This document shows, piece after piece, positions 8,242 through 15,704 of a stretch of 64,000 nt of DNA (the first letter of the stretch is position 1; each line of letters starts with the position of its first letter). This stretch comes from Kineosporia sp. NBRC 101731 (GTDB lineage Bacteria > Actinomycetota > Actinomycetes > Actinomycetales > Kineosporiaceae), in NCBI RefSeq assembly GCF_030269305.1, contig NZ_BSTC01000008.1:186001-250000 (forward strand). The letters run 5' to 3'. Position numbers and translations under genes: made by a program. The notes under the pieces are model-generated. The model was not told where the DNA came from and did no database searches. It saw only the letters and a program-made list of their open reading frames with translations.

Positions 8242-9035
8242 GCGCCCCGACCGCACAGCACTCCGCCCTTCCCGCCTGGGCCGCTCCCGGCGCCACCGGG
8301 TCCACGAAGATCAGCACGCCGGGGATGCTCACGCTGACCCGGATCGAGCTGCGCAAGATGTCCGACACCCGGGCCGGGCGCTGGCTGCTGATCATCACCG
8401 CCGGGCTGGTGATCCTGGTGATCGGCGCGATGGCGATCTGGGGCTCGGACGAGGGCAGCTGGGTGAACTACACCGGTCTGGCCTCGTTCCCCATCACGAT
8501 CTTCGGCCCGGTGGTCGGGATCATGACCGTCACCAGCGAGTGGAGCCAGCGCACCGCCCTCACCACATTCACCCTGGTTCCGCAGCGCGGCCGGGTGATC
8601 GTCGCGAAACTGCTGGCCGCCGTGGCCCTGGCCGTGGTCACCGTGGCGATCACGCTGGTCGTCGCCGCCGTGGCCACCGCGATCAGCAGTGGTGACGATC
8701 CCTGGGACCACACCGCCACGTCCATCGGCACCCTGCTGCTGTACGTCGCGATCTACTTCGCCATCGGTGTCGGGTTCGGCCTGCTGTTCTCCAGCACCCC
8801 GGTCGCGATCGTCAGCTTCTTCGCCCTGCCGATCGCGTTCTCCCTGCTCTCGCTGTTCTCCGCCCTCCAGACCCCGATCGAGTGGGTGAACCCCCAGTCG
8901 ACGCTGGAGGTGCTCAACGCCACCGACCCGATCAGTGGTGAGGACTGGGCGAAGGTGCTCCTGACGTGCCTGCTCTGGATGGTTGTGCCCCTGGTGGCCG
9001 GGGGTGTTCTGACCTCTCGGCGCGAGGTGAAATAG
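8238..9035 (+). CDS. ABC-2 type permease
   Basis: Membrane partner of the preceding ATPase, 265 residues with about six transmembrane helices (for example residues 50-75, 85-100, 125-155, 165-195, 200-215 and 235-257). The N-terminal 40 residues are cytosolic and polar. ATGA overlap with the ATPase gene indicates coupled translation. A strong terminator follows. No residue identifies the substrate. Confidence 0.88.
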   Translation: MSAPTAQHSALPAWAAPGATGSTKISTPGMLTLTRIELRKMSDTRAGRWLLIITAGLVILVIGAMAIWGSDEGSWVNYTGLASFPITIFGPVVGIMTVTSEWSQRTALTTFTLVPQRGRVIVAKLLAAVALAVVTVAITLVVAAVATAISSGDDPWDHTATSIGTLLLYVAIYFAIGVGFGLLFSSTPVAIVSFFALPIAFSLLSLFSALQTPIEWVNPQSTLEVLNATDPISGEDWAKVLLTCLLWMVVPLVAGGVLTSRREVK

Positions 9036-9052
9036 GAATTCCTCAGGAGGGG

Positions 9053-9093
9053 ACAGCGAGCCGGTGGCCATCAGGCCACCGGCTCGCTGTTTT
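9053..9093 (+). terminator. Rho-independent terminator of the ABC-2 operon
   Basis: A perfect 17-bp stem, 9053-9069 with 9074-9090, has an ATCA loop and is followed by a short T run. It lies 17 bp after the permease stop codon. Confidence 0.9.
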
Positions 9094-9179
9094 CCGCCCG
9101 GAGGCGAAGCTGTGCATCTCATAGCTGGTTCACAGCCCGGATGCGGGGTTCGCTCATCCCGGCCACCAACTCTGAACAC

Positions 9180-9980
9180 ATGGCAGACAACCAGGGGCAC
9201 ACGACGACCGCGGCGCCGGTGAACAACCACCCGGCCCCTGCCCAGAACGAGAACGAGACACAGGCCGCCCCGATGTGGGCGTCGCCGCAGCCTGCACCGG
9301 TCGGTCAGCCGGTGGCGTCCGGGCCTGCGGCATCCGGTCCGGCACCGGTTCAGACACCGGTTCAGTCCCCGGTCCAGTCCCCGGTCCAGTCCCCGGTCCA
9401 GGGGCAGGCCGTCGGCCTGAACGGTGGTTCGGCGGTCGCGCCGGGACAGCCGTACGTCCAGCAGCCGCCACTGACCTTCGAGGTACCGCCGGACCAGCTC
9501 GGTGGCGCGCCGGTGGCCGGTGGTCGTTCGGGTGCGTTCACCGACAAATTGAAGACGCCGGTGGCCGCTGCGGTCATCGGTGGTGTCCTGCTTCTCGGTG
9601 TCGGTTTCGCGACCGGCTATGTGGTCGGTCACGACCGGGGCGCTTCGTCGTCCAGCAGCACCGGCGGCCAGACCGGTTTCGGTGGACAGGGCGGTTTCGG
9701 TGGACAGGGCGGTTTCGGTGGACAGGGCGGTTTCGGCGGTCAGGGTGGCTTCGGGGGTCAGTCCCAGCAGGGCACCCAGCCGTTCGGTCAGGGCGGCACT
9801 CAGGGGGGCACCGGGACTCAGGGGGGCACCGGGACTCAGGGGGGCACCGGGACTCAGGGGGGCACCGGGACGCAAGGCGGGACCGGCACCCAGCAGTTCG
9901 GCCAGAGCCAGGACGGCACCGCCACGCAGGACGGCACCACCACGGACGGCACCACCACGGATCTCTCGCAGACCCAGTGA
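9180..9980 (+). CDS. single-pass membrane protein with Pro/Gln-rich head and Gly/Gln repeat tail
   Basis: Not recognised as a named family. The 266-residue protein has a Pro/Ala/Gln-rich N-terminal half, one clear transmembrane segment (VAAAVIGGVLLLGVGFATGYV, near residues 127-147), then a tail built from repeats of GGQGGF, GTQGGT and DGTTT. The tail would face outwards if the head is cytosolic. Three tandem nucleotide repeat arrays encode these parts. The start is taken as ATG at 9180, where homology-like sequence (MADNQGH) begins; an upstream ATG at 9141 is possible. Neither has a clear ribosome-binding site. It could be a wall-associated or aggregation-prone surface protein, but function is unknown. 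Confidence 0.6.
   Translation: MADNQGHTTTAAPVNNHPAPAQNENETQAAPMWASPQPAPVGQPVASGPAASGPAPVQTPVQSPVQSPVQSPVQGQAVGLNGGSAVAPGQPYVQQPPLTFEVPPDQLGGAPVAGGRSGAFTDKLKTPVAAAVIGGVLLLGVGFATGYVVGHDRGASSSSSTGGQTGFGGQGGFGGQGGFGGQGGFGGQGGFGGQSQQGTQPFGQGGTQGGTGTQGGTGTQGGTGTQGGTGTQGGTGTQQFGQSQDGTATQDGTTTDGTTTDLSQTQ
9345..9871 (+). repeat. three intragenic tandem repeat arrays
   Basis: Inside the Gly/Gln-rich gene: five units of 12 bp (9345-9404, about CCGGTCCAGTCC), four to five units of 18 bp (about 9675-9765, encoding GGQGGF) and four units of 18 bp (9800-9871, encoding GTGTQG). The units of the last array are almost identical, which suggests recent slippage or expansion. Confidence 0.85.
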
Positions 9981-10010
9981 GCCCGCGATGCCGACCCGTC
10001 GCGAACGTCT

Positions 10011-10194
10011 GACCGGCCAGAAAGACAGACCAGCGAGTACACGGCCCGTGCCGGCGGGACATCCCCTCCGGTGGCCCGAGAACACCGGCCGTGTACTCGC
10101 TCGACATCTGTCGGCGCGCGGTTTCCGTCTGTCCGGCCACCATCGCGATGGCCGGCCGGTACGAACGACTCGGCGACCGTGGGTCACGGTCGCC
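10011..10194 (+). other. gene-free region with clustered inverted repeats, possible structured RNA
   Basis: The 390 bp between 9981 and 10371 hold no credible gene. A 15-bp perfect stem (10032-10046 with 10087-10101) encloses a 40-base loop that can itself fold (GGGACATCCC). Outside it, GGCC...ACAGAC near 10015-10030 can pair with GTCTGTCCGGCC at 10127-10138. Further hairpins are CGACA/TGTCG (10103-10114), CCATCGCGATGG (10139-10150) and a perfect 10-bp stem 10172-10181 with 10185-10194. It could be a set of terminators between convergent genes or a multi-branched RNA. From 10195 to 10371 I see nothing. Confidence 0.4.
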
Positions 10195-10371
10195 GCGTGA
10201 TGTGACACACCTCCCGGCACCCGTTGAATCAGGAGGCCGGGCGGGTATCGCGCCGCCGAGCGAGCATTCTGCCGGTGTTCACCGGTCACTGACAGGTGCA
10301 CCCCCGCACTCGGAAAACCCCCGTTGACGAGCTGATTTGTCGACGTCGAGGGCCGGTGCGAGGGCGCCTGA

Positions 10372-10827
10372 TCACTGTCCGAGGATCGTGCGGGCGTCGT
10401 CCACGCCCAGTTCCCCCGTTGCCAGGGCCCGCAGGGTGGCCAGTCTGGCCGCCTCGTCCGGGGCCGCAGAAGCGTCACGTTCCGTCGCGCTCGCCGCAGT
10501 GGCCGGTGCGGTGGGTGCGGTGGGTGCGGTGGGCCGCAGACCGAGCTTCGTCAGAAGGTCGTCGAACCGGGCCCGCGCGGTGGGGTAGCTGACCCCGAGA
10601 TGGCGCTCGAGCTCCTTCATGTTGCCGCGGGAGGCGAGAAAGACCCGCAGCACGTCGAGTTCCGACTCCTCGAGCGCGCAGAAGTCGCACTGGTGGAAGT
10701 GCCCGCTGATGCCCGTGCCACAGGCGTCGCAGCCGAGCTGGGTGACGTGGAGATCCTCGCTGCAGACCGGGCACTGCTGAGGGGCCCGGTACTCCCGGGA
10801 TCCCCCGGCCAGGGGACCGCGGCTCAC
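10372..10827 (-). CDS. DUF2089-type zinc-ribbon/HTH protein
   Basis: A 151-residue probable regulator. The N-terminal half carries paired cysteines of a zinc ribbon (CPVCSEDL, LGCDACGTGI, HQCDFCALEE). Then comes the segment RGNMKELERHLGVSYPTARARFDDLL, an HTH-like element typical of DUF2089. The C-terminal 55 residues are Ala/Thr-rich and probably flexible. The GTG start overlaps the stop of the upstream gene by four bases, so the two form an operon. Function in the family is not established; regulation of the neighbouring DUF4097-like gene is a guess from linkage. Confidence 0.75.
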   Translation of the reverse strand: MSRGPLAGGSREYRAPQQCPVCSEDLHVTQLGCDACGTGISGHFHQCDFCALEESELDVLRVFLASRGNMKELERHLGVSYPTARARFDDLLTKLGLRPTAPTAPTAPATAASATERDASAAPDEAARLATLRALATGELGVDDARTILGQ

Positions 10828-11714
10828 AGGGGCACCTCGTCCCAGATCTGGGCCCCGACCGTCACCGAACTCATCACCGCGTCGATCTTCAGCAGATCGC
10901 GCCCGTTACCGACCATGGACTGCGTGATCTGGTCGTCCAGGGGCAGGGTGCTGACCGGCTGGTCGGGAAGTTGCAGCCGGCCCATCCGGTTGGTCCCGGA
11001 GATCCGCAGGTCGCTGCCCTCCAGCAGGGTGAGCCGGGCGGACGAGGACTCGGCGTAGAACCGGGACTCGCCCAGCGGCACGGCGCTGAGCTTCACCGAC
11101 GACGACATCGCCTCGACATCGAGCCGGCCGCGCAACTTGTCGGCCTTGAGCGAGCTCGCCACCACGCGCGCCTTCAGCCCTCCGACCAGGCCGTTCAGCT
11201 TCACCTCGGCGCCGGTGGCCTCCAGCTCGACCAGCAGCGCGGGATTCACCCGCACCAGCAGCTGATGCTCCTTCCACGACCGCGCCCAGGTGAGGGTCTT
11301 GGGCAGATCGCTGAAGCTGAAGCCACCCAGCAGGTTGCCGCCCTGGCGGTTGGCCCGCTCGTCCAGCGGGCCGGTGCCCGAGACGACGAGGGTGGTGCCC
11401 TCCTGGTTGATGCGGTGCGGACCGCTCACGTAGAGCTGGGCCACGGTCGGGTCGGCCACGACCTGGACGGCCCGGTACGAGCCGAGCACCCGCACGGTGT
11501 CGATCGTGCCGGTGATGGGGGGCGTGCCACCGGCCTGACCCGCCGGGCGGCCGAACGAGGGCGCCACCGGCTGACCCGGCTGACCCGGCTGACCCGGCTG
11601 ACTTGGCACGGATGCGCCGCTCGCCTTCTGCTCGTCCATGGCCTTCATGGCCGCCTCGGGACTCATTTCCCCCGAGGCGACGCTCCTGAGAATCGCTTCT
11701 AGTTCGTCACTCAT
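10824..11714 (-). CDS. DUF4097-like beta-helical protein with N-terminal SHOCT-like helix
   Basis: A 296-residue protein. Residues 1-28 (MSDELEAILRSVASGEMSPE onwards) form an amphipathic element seen at the ends of many actinobacterial membrane-stress proteins. A short linker with repeated PGQ follows. The remainder is a series of short beta strands (LVVSGTG, VELEATGAEVKLNG, RLDVEAMSSSVKLSAV), typical of the DUF4097/adhesin-like beta helix. There is no signal peptide. The start ATG at 11714 is preceded by an AT-rich stretch (TTTAAATATTTT) that is unusual in this genome and probably part of the promoter. It is operonic with the DUF2089 gene. Confidence 0.65.
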   Translation of the reverse strand: MSDELEAILRSVASGEMSPEAAMKAMDEQKASGASVPSQPGQPGQPGQPVAPSFGRPAGQAGGTPPITGTIDTVRVLGSYRAVQVVADPTVAQLYVSGPHRINQEGTTLVVSGTGPLDERANRQGGNLLGGFSFSDLPKTLTWARSWKEHQLLVRVNPALLVELEATGAEVKLNGLVGGLKARVVASSLKADKLRGRLDVEAMSSSVKLSAVPLGESRFYAESSSARLTLLEGSDLRISGTNRMGRLQLPDQPVSTLPLDDQITQSMVGNGRDLLKIDAVMSSVTVGAQIWDEVPL

Positions 11715-11867
11715 GAAAATATTTAAACTCGAGCTTCGCAAAATGGAAACCCTGGCTTTCCACTGAGGGGTTGGGGTCGGGGGTGCGCCCCGAAATGCGG
11801 ACCTGGCCGTACCGAGGAAGAGTGAGGGCATCCGGACAACGGATACCGATGCGACGGGAGGGCCGCC

Positions 11868-12041
11868 ATGAGCGCCACCGACAAGATCAAGAACACTGGC
11901 CAGAGCGTCGTCGGCAAGGTGAAGGAAGCCGTCGGCAAGGGCAAGGACGACGAGCGTCTCGAGACCGAGGGCCGCGCCGACCAGACCTCTGCGGACTTCA
12001 AGCAGGCCGGCGAGCACGTCAAGGACGCCTTCAAGCACTGA
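11868..12041 (+). CDS. CsbD-family stress protein
   Basis: A 57-residue hydrophilic protein: DKIKNTGQSVVGKVKEAVGK then ETEGRADQTSADFKQAG, the CsbD pattern. CsbD proteins are small general-stress proteins, often under alternative sigma factor control; their biochemical role is unclear. The start is firm: GGGAGG lies six bases before the ATG. A strong terminator follows directly. It is divergent from the DUF4097-like gene. Confidence 0.9.
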   Translation: MSATDKIKNTGQSVVGKVKEAVGKGKDDERLETEGRADQTSADFKQAGEHVKDAFKH

Positions 12042-12046
12042 CGTAC

Positions 12047-12090
12047 GACGGCGGAGCCCCGGGACCCTCAGGTCCCGGGGCTCCGTCGTC
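12047..12090 (+). terminator. terminator of the csbD-like gene
   Basis: A 20-bp stem (12047-12066 with 12071-12090, one G-T pair) with loop CTCA begins five bases after the stop codon. No T run follows. Confidence 0.8.
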
Positions 12091-12113
12091 TGCGGGCATC
12101 GAGTGCCAAAAGC

Positions 12114-12158
12114 GCTTGCCGTCCTGCCTCGGAGGGGGATTCAGGCAGGACGGCAAGC
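12114..12158. repeat. 16-bp perfect inverted repeat upstream of marR
   Basis: GCTTGCCGTCCTGCCT (12114-12129) pairs perfectly with 12143-12158 around a 13-base loop. It lies between the csbD terminator and the marR promoter. It may be a second terminator or a regulatory hairpin. I found no second copy in the window. Confidence 0.55.
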
Positions 12159-12261
12159 TGTACTTACCGAGCCGGTGCAGTCGCAGCGCCGTGTCTCGGG
12201 GGGAAGACACGATGCGCGCGTAGTCGTTGCACCGACAAGTACCATGGTGCCACCGAGGTCG

Positions 12262-12289
12262 TTGCGTCGTCAACCAATCACGGTAGGCT
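12262..12289 (+). promoter_or_regulatory. promoter of the marR gene, leaderless transcript likely
   Basis: TTGCGT (12262-12267), 16-bp spacer, TAGGCT (12284-12289). The predicted transcription start falls on or next to the GTG at 12297, so the mRNA would be leaderless. GTCGTTGC occurs twice just upstream (near 12223 and 12258) and could be the operator half-sites. Confidence 0.55.
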
Positions 12290-12296
12290 GGACCGG

Positions 12297-12773
12297 GTGG
12301 ATGAGAACGACGCCCCAGACCGTGGGGCCTGGCTGAACGAGGCCGAGCAGTCCGCCTGGCGGGCCTATCTGGACAGCACCCGCATGCTTTTCGCGGCGCT
12401 CGACCGGCAGCTGGCGGCCGAGTCCGACCTGACGCTCACCGACTACGACATCCTGGTCCGCCTCGACGAGGCGCCGGGTGGCCGCCTGCGGATGCGTGAG
12501 CTGGCCGATCTCACCCTCTCCACCCGGAGCGGCGTCACCCGCGCGGTCACCCGGGCCGAGCAGGCCGGATGGGTCCGCCGCGTGGAGTGCGAGGAAGACC
12601 GGCGGGGCATGAACGCCGAGCTGACCGATGCCGGTCGGGCCAAGCTCGCGGCCAGCGCCCCGGGGCATGTGCGAGCCGTGCGCGAGATGCTGATCGATCA
12701 GCTGACGCCGGAGCAGTTGTCCCAGCTCACCGAGATCGGCCGCCGGGTGCAGGGCAAGATCGATATCGGGTAG
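12297..12773 (+). CDS. MarR-family transcriptional regulator
   Basis: A 158-residue winged-helix regulator. The DNA-binding part is typical: LRMRELADLTLSTRSGVTRAV (helix-turn-helix) and the wing VRRVECEEDRRGMNAELTDAG, with the conserved DxR. Helices at both ends form the dimer interface. No cysteine suggests redox sensing in the first domain. The GTG start coincides with the predicted transcription start. The neighbours (csbD-like gene before, small hypothetical after) do not show its target. Confidence 0.9.
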   Translation: MDENDAPDRGAWLNEAEQSAWRAYLDSTRMLFAALDRQLAAESDLTLTDYDILVRLDEAPGGRLRMRELADLTLSTRSGVTRAVTRAEQAGWVRRVECEEDRRGMNAELTDAGRAKLAASAPGHVRAVREMLIDQLTPEQLSQLTEIGRRVQGKIDIG

Positions 12774-12818
12774 CCCACGACGGTCAAGCGGGGTCACCCG
12801 TTTGCCGATGCCGTGGAC

Positions 12819-13046
12819 ATGAACCCCTCTGCCGCCCTGCTCGAACGTCTCCTCGGAATCGCCGAAGGAGTCGCCGCTTTCGGCGATCAGCTCGATGAGC
12901 CCACCGGAACCCGCCTGTCTGCCGCTGCCCGGGAGGCGATCGACGAGTACTGGGAGCAGATGCGCGGGTACCCGTCCGGCTCCCGCTCGTGGCGCGACGA
13001 GGTCTTCGCCCTTCTGATGAGCACCCAGTACCGGGCAGCGGCCTAG
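12819..13046 (+). CDS. small hypothetical protein
   Basis: A 75-residue, mostly helical, acidic protein (AALLERLLGIAEGVAAFGDQL... REAIDEYWEQMRGYP). It is not recognised. The codon usage is GC3-rich and consistent with a real gene. It follows marR by 45 bp on the same strand. A GTG six bases upstream is an alternative start. No ribosome-binding site is clear. Confidence 0.45.
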   Translation: MNPSAALLERLLGIAEGVAAFGDQLDEPTGTRLSAAAREAIDEYWEQMRGYPSGSRSWRDEVFALLMSTQYRAAA

Positions 13047-13049
13047 GGC

Positions 13050-14111
13050 TTAGGGGTTGACGCCCAGGAGCGGTGCGGCATCCCGGCTCGGGCTGGGTTT
13101 GACGGCCAGTCCCCGGGAGTCGTTCTGTTGTGCGGCGAGATGTTCGGCCACGGTGACGGCCTCGTAGTGCGCGGGTTTCCCCTCGTCGGCGCAGCCGGGT
13201 AGCACGGAGATCACTGCATCGGCGTTGCCGTCGTGGAAGAAGGCAGCCGAGCGGCGGCGTACCAGATGGCCTTCGTCGTCGGTGGGCGGCAGCACGCGGT
13301 GGAGCGGGGAGACCCAGCGGTCGTTGGTCCAGTGGGCTGCCAGATCGCCCAGATTCACCAGAAGTGCACCGGCGGTGGGCATCACGTCGTGCCAGGTGCC
13401 GTCTTGGTCGAGGATCTGCAGGCCTCTGATCTCCGGGTCGGCCCACAGCACGGTGACGATGCCGTGGTCGGTATGGGCTCCCATGCCGACCTGGTCCTGC
13501 GACAGCAGCTTTTCGTCGGCCGGGACGCAGTAGTTGTTCAGACGCAGTACTTCCAGGGCATGGTCCTGATAGCCCGCGAAGAAGTCATCGTCCAGCCCGA
13601 GCGCCACGGCCATCACCGAGGTCACCTCGCGGGCGACCCGGGCGGCCTCGGCGAACCAGATCATCACACTCGGCTCGAAGCTCTCCGGGCGCAGCGGCCA
13701 CAGGTTCGGTGCGTACTGGAGATCGTCCAGGCCCAGGCCGGGGAAGTCCTCGGAGCTGCGGCCGACGTTGAACGACTCGAACAGATCGGCGGGGGAGTCG
13801 ACGCCCAGGCTCAGGCTGAGGCGCTCGGCCCGCGGCGGGGTGTACCCGCGGTTGAACTCCGGTGACGCCGGGCGCAGGGCCTTCTTCTGCCACATCGGCA
13901 GGCCGAAGAAGCTGTCCATCGCGGAGACCATTCCGGTCTCCACCGCGGCCGGGATGTCGTGCCCGACCACCTGGACGAACCCGACGGTGGACGCGGCCCG
14001 GTCCAGTTCCGCGGCCACCAGGGCGCGATCGGCCGCCAGGCCGTCACGGAACGTGGCCAGGTCGATCGTCGGGATGTGCAGCTGACCGTCACGCGTGCGG
14101 GCTGTACTCAT
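13050..14111 (-). CDS. 2-oxoglutarate/Fe(II)-dependent oxygenase (isopenicillin N synthase-like family)
   Basis: A soluble oxygenase of 353 residues. The N-terminal DIOX_N region (IPTIDLATF... VGFVQVVGHDIP) and the iron-binding triad are visible: HTD in MGAHTDHGIVTVL and the distal His in SPLHRVLPP, followed by the 2-oxoglutarate-binding RRRSAAFF. The fold family covers hydroxylases, desaturases and ring-forming enzymes, so the substrate is unknown. ATG at 14111 follows GGAGGGG. No biosynthetic genes are adjacent, which argues for a stand-alone catabolic or modifying role. Confidence 0.85.
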   Translation of the reverse strand: MSTARTRDGQLHIPTIDLATFRDGLAADRALVAAELDRAASTVGFVQVVGHDIPAAVETGMVSAMDSFFGLPMWQKKALRPASPEFNRGYTPPRAERLSLSLGVDSPADLFESFNVGRSSEDFPGLGLDDLQYAPNLWPLRPESFEPSVMIWFAEAARVAREVTSVMAVALGLDDDFFAGYQDHALEVLRLNNYCVPADEKLLSQDQVGMGAHTDHGIVTVLWADPEIRGLQILDQDGTWHDVMPTAGALLVNLGDLAAHWTNDRWVSPLHRVLPPTDDEGHLVRRRSAAFFHDGNADAVISVLPGCADEGKPAHYEAVTVAEHLAAQQNDSRGLAVKPSPSRDAAPLLGVNP

Positions 14112-14287
14112 ACGCCTGAACTTCCCCTCCGTCACACCGTTGGGCTCGCCGGAGCCTGCTGCCGAAGTTCCGACGGTACGGGCAGGCCATGAACACGGCG
14201 TTACGGAGCACGGGTCTGGATTTCACCGTCATTGCCGGTTGTTCAGCTCGGGCGCAGGTGTTGCCCTCATCGTCCCCCGTCGGTGGG

Positions 14288-15454
14288 TCAGATCGTGTAG
14301 GCCCAGGCCGGTGCGACGGGGTGCCGGGCGGTGCGCCAAGCGTTCAGGCTGCCGGCCGCGGCGACGATCCAGCCGGTGAGAAGACCGGTGAACAGGGCCA
14401 CGGCCAGCCACTCCAGGGCCTGCGCACCGGTGGCCGAGGCCAGACCCGCGGCCCCGGTCACACAGGTGCCCACCGGGAAGGTGAAGGCCCACCAGGTCGG
14501 GGCGAACGGCAGACCCGGTGCGGTCCGCGCGGTGCGCAGGGTCAGGGTCAGGGAGAGGACGGCCCACAACAGGGCGAAGCCCAGCACCGGAAGTCCGTAG
14601 ACCGCGCCGAGGGTGCGCAGGGCCGTGGCGAGCGGATCGGTGACGGCCAGATCGGCGCGCCGGCCGACGGCGTTCGCCGCCGTCACCGACTGACCCAGCG
14701 GTCCGAGCACGATCCACAGTGTCGGAACCAGTTTCGCCGGGGGCAGGCCGTGCCGCAGCAGGCGGCCCCACAGCTGCGTGACGACCAGGCCCGAGGCGAT
14801 CAGGCTGATCCCGAACAGGCCGTACAGCGTCAGCAACAGGGTGAGCCTCGGCTGGCCCGCGGGCACGTGCGGCAGCAGCGCGGCCCCGGTCGCGGCGGAG
14901 ACCATGGGCGGCACGACCGGCATCAGCCAGCCGCCGAACGCGGCGTCCGGACGGCGGGAATCATCACCCAGAGCGCCGGTGATGTGCCAGTAGGGCACGG
15001 CGAGGGCGCTCGCCAGACCCAGCGCCGTGCCGATCAGCCAGAGGGTCCACGCGACGGTCACCGCCGCGTGCGCGCCGATCACGTCCTCACCCACGAGCAG
15101 CGTTCCCGCACCCACCGTGAGCAGAGCCATCGGCGGTGCACCGTAGAAGTGCGCGACGACCGGGTGCCGGTGGTGCGACCGGGCCCGATCCCGGTGCGAG
15201 ATCCATTGCGCGGCGAAGGCGCCGGTCATCAGTACCAGCATCGTGGTGGCCAGAAGCCAGGCCCCGACCGCGAAATCGCGCACGCCCGGGGTCGTGGACA
15301 GGCCTCGGGGCAGCGCGACGGCGGCCGTGGCGATGATTCCCGTACCCATCACGGCGGCGAACCAGTTCGGCGCGATCGCCTCGACCAGAGTGAGGTTTTC
15401 CGTTGGTCGGGGCCGGGTCGGCCGGATGGCCGGCCGAGGGGGCAGGTGGGTCAT
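14288..15454 (-). CDS. TDT/SLAC1-family transporter (tellurite resistance/dicarboxylate type)
   Basis: A 388-residue integral membrane protein with about ten transmembrane helices. It begins with the family-typical PNWFAAVMGTGIIATAAV near residue 30. Members carry C4-dicarboxylates, sulfite or other anions, or confer tellurite resistance; the substrate cannot be told from sequence. A Pro/Arg-rich cytosolic N-terminus (residues 1-25) precedes the first helix. The start ATG at 15454 lacks a good ribosome-binding site; a GTG six bases upstream is possible. It is divergent from the mmpL operon. Confidence 0.8.
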   Translation of the reverse strand: MTHLPPRPAIRPTRPRPTENLTLVEAIAPNWFAAVMGTGIIATAAVALPRGLSTTPGVRDFAVGAWLLATTMLVLMTGAFAAQWISHRDRARSHHRHPVVAHFYGAPPMALLTVGAGTLLVGEDVIGAHAAVTVAWTLWLIGTALGLASALAVPYWHITGALGDDSRRPDAAFGGWLMPVVPPMVSAATGAALLPHVPAGQPRLTLLLTLYGLFGISLIASGLVVTQLWGRLLRHGLPPAKLVPTLWIVLGPLGQSVTAANAVGRRADLAVTDPLATALRTLGAVYGLPVLGFALLWAVLSLTLTLRTARTAPGLPFAPTWWAFTFPVGTCVTGAAGLASATGAQALEWLAVALFTGLLTGWIVAAAGSLNAWRTARHPVAPAWAYTI

Positions 15455-15704
15455 GGTCACGCTGTCGAGTCTGGTGCTCCCCGGGCGCGGGCGGAACGGG
15501 CCACCCACCTGGATCGTCACAAGGCTGCCCTGTGACCCCTACTGCGCGACTCAGGGAAGTACCGCGCCCGTAGTAGCTCCAGGTGTCGATGGCTGGACGA
15601 TGTGCCCGGGACCCAAGATCACGATCCTTCTAGGGGTGGGCACCGTTGCCCGCGTTCGCAGGAATTCAAAACCGGTCATCCCGCCCGGAGGGGACTCATC
15701 CGCC

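Noticed and set aside
7722-10478. A 918-codon minus-strand open frame opposite the ABC-2 exporter and the Gly/Gln-rich gene
   Set aside because: Low-complexity antisense translation, with clear plus-strand genes and a terminator inside it.
13050-15454. Start of a natural-product gene cluster around the 2-oxoglutarate oxygenase
   Set aside because: No synthase, tailoring or resistance genes surround it.
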